Of a stretch of 5,920 bases of DNA, positions 1 through 5,920 are shown in pieces (position 1 is the stretch's first letter; each line of letters starts with the position of its first letter). A program made the position numbers and the translations under genes. The stretch spans positions 1 to 5,920 of the forward strand of contig CAZGKE010000189.1 of NCBI GenBank assembly GCA_964526035.1. Reading direction: 5' to 3'. The notes under the pieces are model-generated. The model saw only the letters and a list, made by a program, of their open reading frames with translations. It did not search any database and had not been told where the DNA came from. The stretch is from DAOMOD01 sp964526035 (GTDB lineage: Bacteria; Pseudomonadota; Gammaproteobacteria; Xanthomonadales; BPKI01).

Positions 1-455
1 ACCGCATACGGGTCCGCAATGCCGATGCCTGCCAGCAGGCGGCGCTCCAACGCCTCCATCGCTGCGGCGCCGGAGCCATTCTCGTGGTCGTGACCGAGCA
101 GGTGCAGCATGCCGTGGACCAGCAGATGGGCGCAGTGGTCGGCGAGTGTCTTGTGCTGTTCCTGCGCTTCGCGCTGCATGACCGGTACGCACAACGCGAT
201 GTCGCCGAGATAGCGTCGATCCTCGATGGTGTAGCCGGCCGGAAAGGAAAGCACGTTGGTGGCGTAGTCCTTGCCGCGGTACTCATGATTCAGCCTGCGG
301 CCTTCGTCTTCGTCCACCAGGCGCACACCGATCTCGACGCGCGCCTTGCGCCGACCCAGCGGCAGTGCGGCCCACTTCAACAGCCGCGACTTGCCGGGCA
401 GCCCGCGGCGCGACAGACCCGGCGAATAGCCGAGACCGAGCGCCAGCTCAGCCAT
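1..455 (-). CDS. ybeY: YbeY endoribonuclease / rRNA maturation factor (3' end outside window)
   Basis: YbeY is a zinc-dependent RNase needed for 16S rRNA 3'-end processing and ribosome quality control in the cytoplasm. The family signature HGMLHLLGHDH is complete at residues 114-124, giving the metal-ligand histidines H114, H118 and H124, the same numbers as in E. coli. The upstream block YRGKDYATNVLSFP (residues 59-72) is also typical and holds the conserved arginine. 151 codons are visible. The last ones read ADPYAV, close to the ADPY/EDPY-type C-terminus of a protein of about 155 residues, so only a few codons are missing. The ATG lies inside the end of ybeZ (8-nt overlap) and has an AAGGA about 10 nt upstream, indicating translational coupling. 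The next gene would be expected to be ybeX/corC, but it lies outside the window. Identification is firm. Confidence 0.96.
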   Translation of the reverse strand, partial: MAELALGLGYSPGLSRRGLPGKSRLLKWAALPLGRRKARVEIGVRLVDEDEGRRLNHEYRGKDYATNVLSFPAGYTIEDRRYLGDIALCVPVMQREAQEQHKTLADHCAHLLVHGMLHLLGHDHENGSGAAAMEALERRLLAGIGIADPYA

Positions 456-1428
456 GCTGACCGTGTCCTTCGTCTGCGGCCTCGTAGGCACGCACGATGC
501 GCTGCACCAGCGGATGGCGCACCACGTCGCGCGAGTTGAAGAAGGTGAAGCTGATGCCGTTGACGTCCTTCAGCACATCCAGGGCATCGCGCAGCCCCGA
601 TTTCTGGTGCTTGGGCAGGTCGATCTGCGTCAGGTCGCCGGTCACCACGGCCACCGAACCGAAGCCGATGCGGGTAAGGAACATCTTCATCTGTTCAACC
701 GAGGTGTTCTGCGCCTCGTCGAGGATGACGAATGAGTCGTTGAGCGTGCGGCCGCGCATGTAGGCCAGCGGCGCGACCTCGATGACGTTGCGCTCCATCA
801 GCTTGGCCACGCGCTCGAAGCCGAGCATCTCGTAGAGCGCGTCGTAAAGGGGACGCAGGTAGGGATCGACCTTCTGACTCAGATCCCCGGGCAGGAAGCC
901 CAGCTTCTCCCCGGCCTCGACCGCCGGACGCACCAGGATCAGGCGCTGCACCCGGTTCTGTTCGAGCGCTTCCACCGCACTGGCGACGCCAAGATAGGTC
1001 TTGCCGGTCCCGGCCGGGCCGATGCCGAAATTGATGTCGTGGGTGGCGATGCGGTGCAGGTACACCTTCTGGTTGGGGCCACGCCCGCGCACCACGCCGC
1101 GCTTGACCTTGACCACCACGTCCTGGACCTGCGCCTCGGCCTCCGCTTCGAGCGCCTCGACGCCGGCATCCTGGAGGAACAGATGAACGCGATGCGGTGC
1201 CAGCGTCTCCTGGTCGGTCGCGTCGTAGAGCTCGCCGATCAGGCGTCGCGTCAGCCCGACGGCGCGGTCGTCGCCGGTGACCCGGAACACGTTGCCGCGG
1301 TTCATGATTTCCACGCCCATGCGCAGCTCGATCTGGCGCAGGTGCTCGTCGAGCGGGCCGCACAGGTTGGCAAGCCGCGCGCCGTCATCGGGCTCCAGCG
1401 CAAAGTCCACGGACAGGGGCTGGTTCAC
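448..1428 (-). CDS. ybeZ: PhoH-family ATPase YbeZ
   Basis: This 326-residue protein is a cytoplasmic PhoH-like P-loop ATPase. It is the usual genetic neighbour of YbeY and is reported to bind it, so a role in RNA/ribosome metabolism is likely. Visible motifs are Walker A GPAGTGKT (137-144), Walker B VILDEAQN (234-241) and the sensor-like block VVTGDLTQIDLP (261-272). Residues about 20-75 precede the ATPase core and fit the small KH-like RNA-binding domain of this family; that assignment is from family knowledge. The length is normal. The start codon is GTG, overlapping the miaB stop codon as GTGA (4 nt), and I see no strong Shine-Dalgarno sequence there. Initiation therefore probably depends on ribosomes finishing miaB. 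The 3' end overlaps ybeY by 8 nt. The gene is intact and its identity is firm; its exact biochemical substrate is not evident from sequence. Confidence 0.95.
   Translation of the reverse strand: MNQPLSVDFALEPDDGARLANLCGPLDEHLRQIELRMGVEIMNRGNVFRVTGDDRAVGLTRRLIGELYDATDQETLAPHRVHLFLQDAGVEALEAEAEAQVQDVVVKVKRGVVRGRGPNQKVYLHRIATHDINFGIGPAGTGKTYLGVASAVEALEQNRVQRLILVRPAVEAGEKLGFLPGDLSQKVDPYLRPLYDALYEMLGFERVAKLMERNVIEVAPLAYMRGRTLNDSFVILDEAQNTSVEQMKMFLTRIGFGSVAVVTGDLTQIDLPKHQKSGLRDALDVLKDVNGISFTFFNSRDVVRHPLVQRIVRAYEAADEGHGQHG
466..470 (-). promoter_or_regulatory. ribosome binding site for ybeY
   Basis: The minus strand reads AAGGA, ending 10 nt before the ybeY ATG. It lies within the last codons of ybeZ. 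Together with the 8-nt gene overlap it supports the start at 455 and coupled translation. The spacing is slightly long, so strength is uncertain. Confidence 0.5.
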
Positions 1429-2777
1429 GCGGCGTCGCTGGTCTTGAGGTCGGTGCTCACCAGCCGGCCGCGCAGGGAGTTGGCCAGCGCACCGGTGATG
1501 ACGACGTCGGCGAATTGGCCGATCAGCTGCGGCGGCGCCGCGAAGTTGACGTGGCGCATGTTCTCGGTGCGTCCGGTGAGCTCATTCGGATCCCTGCGGC
1601 TGGGGCCCTCCACCAGCACGCGCTGCACGCTTCCCACCATCGCTTCGGAAATGCGTTTCGCGTTGGAATCGATGGCCGCCTGCAGGCGATGCAGGCGCTG
1701 CTTCTTGACGTCTTCCGGGGTGTCGTCGGCAAGGTTGGCGGCCGGCGTGCCGGGGCGGCGCGAGTAGACAAAGCTGAAGCTCTGGTCGAAGCCGATGTCA
1801 TCGATCAGCTTCATGGTGGCCTCGAAATCGCGCTCGCTTTCGCCGGGGAAGCCGATGATGAAATCCGAGCTGATCGAGATGCCCGGCCGCGCTTCGCGCA
1901 GGCGTCGGATTCTGGCCTTGTACTCGAGCACGGTATGGCCACGCTTCATGGCGGTGAGGATGCGGTCGGAGCCGGCCTGCACCGGAAGATGCAAAAAGGC
2001 GGCGAGTTCGGGCACGTCGCGATGGGCTTCGATGAGGCTGTCGCTGAATTCCACGGGGTGCGAGGTGGTGTAGCGGATGCGGTCGATTCCCGGAATCTGC
2101 GCCACCGCGCGTATCAGCAGCGCCAGATCGGCGAGCGTGCCGTCAGCCATTTCGTCGCGATAGGCATTGACGTTCTGGCCCAGCAGATTGACCTCGCGCA
2201 CGCCCTGCGCGGCCAGCTGCGAGACTTCCAGCAGCACGTCGTCAAAGCGACGACTGACTTCTTCACCGCGGGTGTAGGGCACCACGCAGAAGCTGCAGTA
2301 CTTGCTGCAGCCCTCCATGATGGAGACGAAGGCGCTCGGGCCGTCCGCGCGCGGCTCCGGCAGGCGATCGAACTTCTCGATCTCGGGGAAGCTGATGTCC
2401 ACCTGGGCGCGACCGCTGTCACGACGAGCCTCGATCATTTCCGGCAGGCGGTGCAGGGTCTGCGGTCCGAACACCAGGTCGACGTAGGGCGCGCGCTTGA
2501 GGATGGCGTCCCCCTCCTGGCTGGCGACACAGCCACCGACGCCGATGATCACCTTGTCGTTGACCTTTTTCAGCCGCTTCCAGCGGCCCAGTTGCGAGAA
2601 CACCTTCTCCTGGGCCTTTTCGCGGATTGAGCAGGTATTGACCAGGATGACGTCGGCCTCGGCCTCGTTGTCGGTCAGCTCGAGCCCGTGCTCGGCCGCA
2701 AGCACGTCGGCCATCTTGGCCGAGTCGTACTCGTTCATCTGACAGCCGTGGGTCTTGATGTGGAGCTTGCCGGGCAT
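1425..2777 (-). CDS. miaB: tRNA-2-methylthio-N6-dimethylallyladenosine synthase MiaB
   Basis: MiaB is a radical-SAM methylthiotransferase that adds a methylthio group to i6A37 of tRNAs reading UNN codons. With this start it has 450 residues, a normal length. The N-terminal UPF0004 domain (about 4-120) has the auxiliary [4Fe-4S] ligands C12, C49 and C83. The radical-SAM cluster motif CSKYCSFC gives C157, C161 and C164. The substrate-domain blocks LLGQNVNAY (198-206), HLPVQAGSDRIL (263-274) and DFIIGFPGES (305-314) follow. A TRAM domain fits about 380-445. I chose the ATG at 2777 because the protein then opens MPGKLHIKTHGCQMNEYDS, like E. coli MiaB, and because a promoter lies just upstream. 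An in-frame ATG at 2792 (five more residues) is the main alternative. The ATG at 2828 would lie upstream of the predicted transcription start. It is the first gene of the miaB-ybeZ-ybeY operon. The same frame stays open far upstream, opposite the transglycosylase gene, but that extension looks non-coding. Confidence 0.96.
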   Translation of the reverse strand: MPGKLHIKTHGCQMNEYDSAKMADVLAAEHGLELTDNEAEADVILVNTCSIREKAQEKVFSQLGRWKRLKKVNDKVIIGVGGCVASQEGDAILKRAPYVDLVFGPQTLHRLPEMIEARRDSGRAQVDISFPEIEKFDRLPEPRADGPSAFVSIMEGCSKYCSFCVVPYTRGEEVSRRFDDVLLEVSQLAAQGVREVNLLGQNVNAYRDEMADGTLADLALLIRAVAQIPGIDRIRYTTSHPVEFSDSLIEAHRDVPELAAFLHLPVQAGSDRILTAMKRGHTVLEYKARIRRLREARPGISISSDFIIGFPGESERDFEATMKLIDDIGFDQSFSFVYSRRPGTPAANLADDTPEDVKKQRLHRLQAAIDSNAKRISEAMVGSVQRVLVEGPSRRDPNELTGRTENMRHVNFAAPPQLIGQFADVVITGALANSLRGRLVSTDLKTSDAA

Positions 2778-2804
2778 CGCAAACGGGACCATGGGAAACC
2801 GACG

Positions 2805-2834
2805 ATTGTAGGCCTTGAAGGCGGCCATCGCCAA
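2805..2834 (-). promoter_or_regulatory. predicted sigma70-type promoter of the miaB operon
   Basis: On the minus strand TTGGCG (2834-2829, 4 of 6 consensus) is followed after 18 nt by TACAAT (2810-2805, 5 of 6). Transcription would start near 2797-2800, leaving about 20 nt of leader before the ATG at 2777 or only about 6 nt before the ATG at 2792. TACAAT stands out in such GC-rich DNA. No clear Shine-Dalgarno sequence occurs in the leader. This is a prediction by consensus matching only. Confidence 0.45.
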
Positions 2835-2838
2835 CGTG

Positions 2839-2889
2839 CTGCCGCCTGCCCGGGCAACGCCGGGCTTGCCCGATGCCCGCGGGTGGCAG
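2839..2889. repeat. GC-rich nested inverted repeat in divergent gap (REP-like)
   Basis: The outer arms 2839-2849 and 2879-2889 pair over 11 positions, two of them G-U if transcribed. After a two-base bulge (2850-2851), 2852-2856 pairs with 2874-2878 (GGGCA/TGCCC). Inside, CGGGC (2861-2865) faces GCCCG (2868-2872) across two bases. The structure ends five bases upstream of the miaB -35 element and 32 bases before the transglycosylase ATG. It resembles extragenic palindromic elements in form, but only one copy is visible here, so its repeat status is inferred. There is no T-run, so it does not look like a terminator. Confidence 0.4.
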
Positions 2890-2921
2890 AAACTTGACCA
2901 GCCGTCCGTGGTCCCGAACCC

Positions 2922-3659
2922 ATGACCCGAGCCCTTGCCATCGCTGTCCTGTTGCTTGCTGCCGCCCCGCTGGCGGCCACGGGCATGTATCGCTGCCAGG
3001 GCGCCGGCGGGGAAATCGCCTATACCAGCGATACCAACGGCTACAGCAACTGCAGGTCGATGAACCCGCCCGCCAACCCGCCGTCGACCCAGACCGATGG
3101 CGCCGGGGTACGCCGCGGCGCCGTCTACAAGTTCGAACGCGACGGCGTCACTCATTACACCAACGTCCGGCCCAGCGGCCGTCACAGGGTGCTGTTCACC
3201 TACGTCGATCGCTGCTTCGCGTGTGCCATCGACTCGGCGGTCGACTGGCGGATGACGCGGCTCAACCGCGAGGCCTACGCCGAGGAGATCGCCGAGATCG
3301 CCGCGCGCCATCGGGTCGATCAGGCGCTGGTGCGTGCCGTGGTCCATGCCGAGTCGCACTTCAACCCCATGGCGCTGTCGCGCAAGGGTGCGCAGGGACT
3401 TATGCAGTTGATGCCGGGGACCGCTGGCGATCTGGGGGTGGTCGATGCCTTCAATCCGCGCGAGAACATTGAAGGCGGCGTCGCCTATCTGGCGGGCCTG
3501 TTGACCCGATTCAACGGCGACGAACGCCTGGCCGCCGCGGCCTACAATGCCGGACCCGGGGCAGTGCAGCGGCACGGCGGCATTCCACCGTTCGCTGAGA
3601 CCCAGGTATACGTCGAGCGGGTCGGCATCCTGCGTGAGCGTTACGCCAACGGGGAGTAG
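2922..3659 (+). CDS. exported lytic transglycosylase with SLT domain and DUF4124-like N-terminus
   Basis: This 245-residue protein should cleave the MurNAc-GlcNAc bond of peptidoglycan in the periplasm, forming 1,6-anhydro-MurNAc ends. It begins with a short basic end and a hydrophobic stretch (residues 4-20) typical of a Sec signal peptide, with cleavage likely near residues 19-21. The SLT/goose-lysozyme-like domain (about 118-240) has the catalytic glutamate E144 in VHAESHFNP, the GAQGLMQLMP block (157-166) and AYNAGPGAV (207-215). Before it lie two short segments of DUF4124 style, near MYRC at 22-25 through about 45 and VYKFERDGVTHYTN at 68-81. Four cysteines (C25, C44, C98, C101, the last two as CFAC) could form disulfides. 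The start at 2922 is chosen for the signal peptide; there is no good Shine-Dalgarno sequence. It is divergent from miaB and convergent with the protease gene, so it is probably a single-gene unit. The exact paralogue is not assignable. Confidence 0.9.
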   Translation: MTRALAIAVLLLAAAPLAATGMYRCQGAGGEIAYTSDTNGYSNCRSMNPPANPPSTQTDGAGVRRGAVYKFERDGVTHYTNVRPSGRHRVLFTYVDRCFACAIDSAVDWRMTRLNREAYAEEIAEIAARHRVDQALVRAVVHAESHFNPMALSRKGAQGLMQLMPGTAGDLGVVDAFNPRENIEGGVAYLAGLLTRFNGDERLAAAAYNAGPGAVQRHGGIPPFAETQVYVERVGILRERYANGE

Positions 3660-3668
3660 TGGGGTTTA

Positions 3669-3755
3669 CGCAGGTCGGGGTAAGCGCAGCGCACCCCGAT
3701 TCTTCGGCTGTCCGAACCGCGACGTTGGGGTGCGCTGCACTTGCCCCAACCTGCG
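3669..3755. repeat. long imperfect inverted repeat with nested hairpin in convergent gap
   Basis: Two 31-nt arms, 3669-3699 and 3725-3755, are reverse complements at 27 of 31 positions. All four differences are transitions. In a transcript of either strand two of them become G-U pairs, so 29 of 31 positions could pair. The 25-nt centre contains a second hairpin, TTCGG (3703-3707) and CCGAA (3712-3716) around CTGT. The element begins 9 nt after the transglycosylase stop and ends 9 nt before the protease stop, so it would fold at the 3' end of both mRNAs. It has no T-tract and is not a classical terminator. The arm core, with GGGGTAAGCGCAGCGCACCCC, resembles dispersed extragenic repeats that I recall from proteobacterial genomes; only one copy is visible here. 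Confidence 0.7.
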
Positions 3756-3764
3756 ACGTGCCCC

Positions 3765-4940
<1,176 letters not shown>

Positions 4941-4961
4941 GGGCTGGCTGCGGCGATTCGA

Positions 4962-4991
4962 TTGTCTGCCGCTTCTTACTTCGTCTAAACT
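4962..4991 (+). promoter_or_regulatory. possible promoter of the petABC operon
   Basis: TTGTCT (4962-4967) and TAAACT (4986-4991) are spaced by 18 nt, each matching sigma70 consensus at 4 of 6 positions. They sit in the most AT-rich part of the gap between the protease gene and petA. Transcription would begin near 4998, giving a leader of about 70 nt. I found no convincing promoter for the divergent protease gene on the other strand. Confidence 0.33.
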
Positions 4992-5009
4992 ACCACGATT
5001 TTGCGGGCC

Positions 5010-5022
5010 GGCAGGCCCTGCC
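5010..5022. promoter_or_regulatory. 13-bp palindrome in the petA leader
   Basis: GGCAGG and CCTGCC are perfect inverted arms around one central C. Just upstream, GGGCC (5005-5009) and GGCCC (5014-5018) form an alternative, mutually exclusive hairpin. The site lies 45 nt before the petA ATG, downstream of the predicted promoter, where an operator or leader hairpin could act. No regulator is identifiable, and such short GC-rich palindromes can arise by chance. Confidence 0.25.
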
Positions 5023-5056
5023 AAGCACGTTTTTCCTTTCCAATTGATGGCTTAGC

Positions 5057-5060
5057 GGAG
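5057..5060 (+). promoter_or_regulatory. ribosome binding site for petA
   Basis: GGAG lies 6 nt before the ATG at 5067, the expected spacing. It decides the start in favour of 5067 over the upstream in-frame start at 5001. Confidence 0.7.
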
Positions 5061-5066
5061 ACCCGG

Positions 5067-5666
5067 ATGGCCAACGAAGGCGTCAACCCGGGGCGACGCC
5101 GCTTCATCACTGCCACCACCGCCGTCGTCGGCGGCGTGGGGGTGGCGTTTGCGGCCGTGCCCTTCATCAAGTCGTGGACACCCAGCGCCAGGGCCCAGGT
5201 GGCCGGCGCGCCGGTGGAAGTCGATCTGAGCAAGATCGAAGTCGGTCAACGCTATGTCGTTCAGTGGCGCGGCCAGCCGGTCTGGATCCTCCGCCGCAAC
5301 GAAGACGTGCTGTCCAGGCTTCCAGGACTCAACGAGCGCTTGCGCGATCCGGATTCGCAGGTCGCTGACCAGCAGCCCGGCTATGCGCAGAACGACCATC
5401 GCTCGATCAAGCCGGAGTGGATGGTTCTGATCGGTCTGTGCACGCATCTTGGATGCGCGCCCCGCTATATTCCCGAGATGGCCCCGCAGCCGTTCGATGG
5501 TCAGTGGCAGGGCGGCTTTTTCTGCCCCTGTCACAACTCGCGCTTCGACATGGCCGGCCGCGTCTACCAGGGCGTACCCGCGCCCACCAACCTGCGCGTG
5601 CCGCCGCACCGCTACCTGGATGACAACCTCATCCAGATCGGCGTGAATCCGGAAGGAGCAGCCTGA
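5067..5666 (+). CDS. petA: ubiquinol-cytochrome c reductase Rieske iron-sulfur subunit
   Basis: This 199-residue protein is the Rieske [2Fe-2S] subunit of the cytochrome bc1 complex, moving electrons from ubiquinol to cytochrome c1 on the periplasmic face. A twin-arginine motif GRRRFIT (9-15) precedes the hydrophobic segment at about 16-34, the usual Tat-dependent, uncleaved membrane anchor. A flexible hinge around 36-48 leads to the globular domain. Cluster box 1 is CTHLGC (125-130) and box 2 is CPCHNS (153-158). The cluster ligands are C125, H127, C153 and H156, and C130-C155 would form the disulfide. Box 2 has Asn where Gly is usual, and F160 stands where many Rieske proteins have Tyr. The start is fixed by the GGAG site. 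The stop overlaps the petB start by one base (TGATG). Length and motifs are normal for a functional protein. Confidence 0.97.
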   Translation: MANEGVNPGRRRFITATTAVVGGVGVAFAAVPFIKSWTPSARAQVAGAPVEVDLSKIEVGQRYVVQWRGQPVWILRRNEDVLSRLPGLNERLRDPDSQVADQQPGYAQNDHRSIKPEWMVLIGLCTHLGCAPRYIPEMAPQPFDGQWQGGFFCPCHNSRFDMAGRVYQGVPAPTNLRVPPHRYLDDNLIQIGVNPEGAA

Positions 5667-5920
5667 TGTCGAGCAGCAACCCGATCACGCGCGTCGTGGG
5701 CGGCGTGCAGTCCTGGTTCGAGGACCGCGCACCGGGCGCCAGGATGTGGTGGAACCGCCACGCCGCGCAGTACTACGCGCCGAAGAACTTCAACATCTGG
5801 TATTACTTCGGCTCGCTGGCGATCCTGGTGCTGGTCAACCAGATCGTCACCGGCATCTGGCTCACCATGAGCTACAAGCCGAGTGCCGCCGAGGCCTTCG
5901 CTTCGGTCGAGTACATCATG
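5666..5920 (+). CDS. petB: cytochrome b of the bc1 complex (N-terminal part only)
   Basis: This is the membrane subunit of quinol:cytochrome c oxidoreductase that carries hemes bL and bH and the two quinone sites. The first 85 codons are present; the frame is open to the window edge. The amphipathic start (WFEDRAPGARMWWNRHAA, about 17-34) and YYAPKNFNIWYYFGSLA lead into the first transmembrane helix (about 46-68), with the family block NQIVTGIWLTMSYKPS (58-73). The heme-ligand histidines would lie further on, outside the window. AAGGAG (5653-5658) is 7 nt upstream of the ATG, and the TGATG overlap with petA indicates coupled translation. A cytochrome c1 gene (petC) is expected next. Identity is secure from this N-terminus plus the gene order. 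Confidence 0.95.
   Translation, partial: MSSSNPITRVVGGVQSWFEDRAPGARMWWNRHAAQYYAPKNFNIWYYFGSLAILVLVNQIVTGIWLTMSYKPSAAEAFASVEYIM

Noticed and set aside
84..539. Plus-strand open frame opposite ybeY and the end of ybeZ.
   Set aside because: Low-complexity antisense reading of conserved genes; the YbeY histidine motif is on the minus strand.
1515..2630. Long plus-strand open frame (371 codons) opposite miaB.
   Set aside because: It is a mirror of miaB codon structure in high-GC DNA, with no motif, signal peptide or ribosome site; miaB on the other strand has complete family motifs.
2889..2917. GAAACTT followed after 16 nt by TCCCGA, resembling a SigmaE/AlgU promoter before the transglycosylase gene.
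   Set aside because: The -10 half is poor and transcription would begin at or inside the start codon.
2778..3575. Open minus-strand extension upstream of miaB, in frame, that would give a 716-residue fusion protein.
   Set aside because: It is antisense to the well-supported transglycosylase gene, shows no recognisable domain, crosses a GC-rich palindrome and lies upstream of the predicted miaB promoter. MiaB is already full length from 2777.
3669..3755. Reading the convergent inverted repeat as an ordinary rho-independent terminator.
   Set aside because: No T-run follows either arm in either direction, and the stem is far longer than usual.
4941..5024. N-terminal extension of the DegS-like protease to an upstream ATG.
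   Set aside because: The extra 28 residues are polar, would sit before the membrane anchor and have no family counterpart; starting at 4940 puts the anchor at the N-terminus as in DegS.
5001..5066. Upstream start for petA, adding 22 residues.
   Set aside because: The predicted transcription start is near 4998 and the GGAG site fits only the ATG at 5067, which gives a standard Tat-type N-terminus.

Overview
The window is GC-rich, densely coding chromosomal DNA. It looks like a core region of a gammaproteobacterium. I lean towards the Xanthomonadales/Lysobacterales, because the small lytic transglycosylase with DUF4124-like N-terminal segments is of a type I associate with that group. This placement is inference from gene content and protein style, not from a search.

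Layout from left to right. Positions 1-2777 hold a tightly overlapping minus-strand operon, miaB > ybeZ > ybeY, with ybeY leaving the window at its 3' end. This is the same order as the Escherichia coli miaB-ybeZ-ybeY cluster. A shared divergent gap (2778-2921) carries a good sigma70-type promoter for miaB and a GC-rich nested inverted repeat. A plus-strand gene follows (2922-3659), encoding an exported lytic transglycosylase. The convergent gap (3660-3764) is almost filled by a long imperfect inverted repeat with a nested hairpin. Next is a minus-strand gene for a membrane-anchored DegS/AlgW-like protease with one PDZ domain (3765-4940). A second divergent gap (4941-5066) leads to the plus-strand cytochrome bc1 operon: petA (Rieske protein, complete) and the first 85 codons of petB (cytochrome b).

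How the genes work together. The first operon concerns translation quality: MiaB methylthiolates tRNA, YbeY is an RNase/rRNA maturation factor, and YbeZ is its PhoH-type ATPase partner. The middle genes act in the envelope: peptidoglycan cleavage and periplasmic stress sensing. The right-hand genes build the quinol:cytochrome c oxidoreductase of the respiratory chain. I see no CRISPR array, transposase, toxin-antitoxin pair, tRNA or rRNA gene, and no convincing new biological system. The points most worth following up are the two extragenic inverted repeats, the very short miaB leader, and the Rieske cluster-binding box with Asn and Phe at two normally discussed positions.
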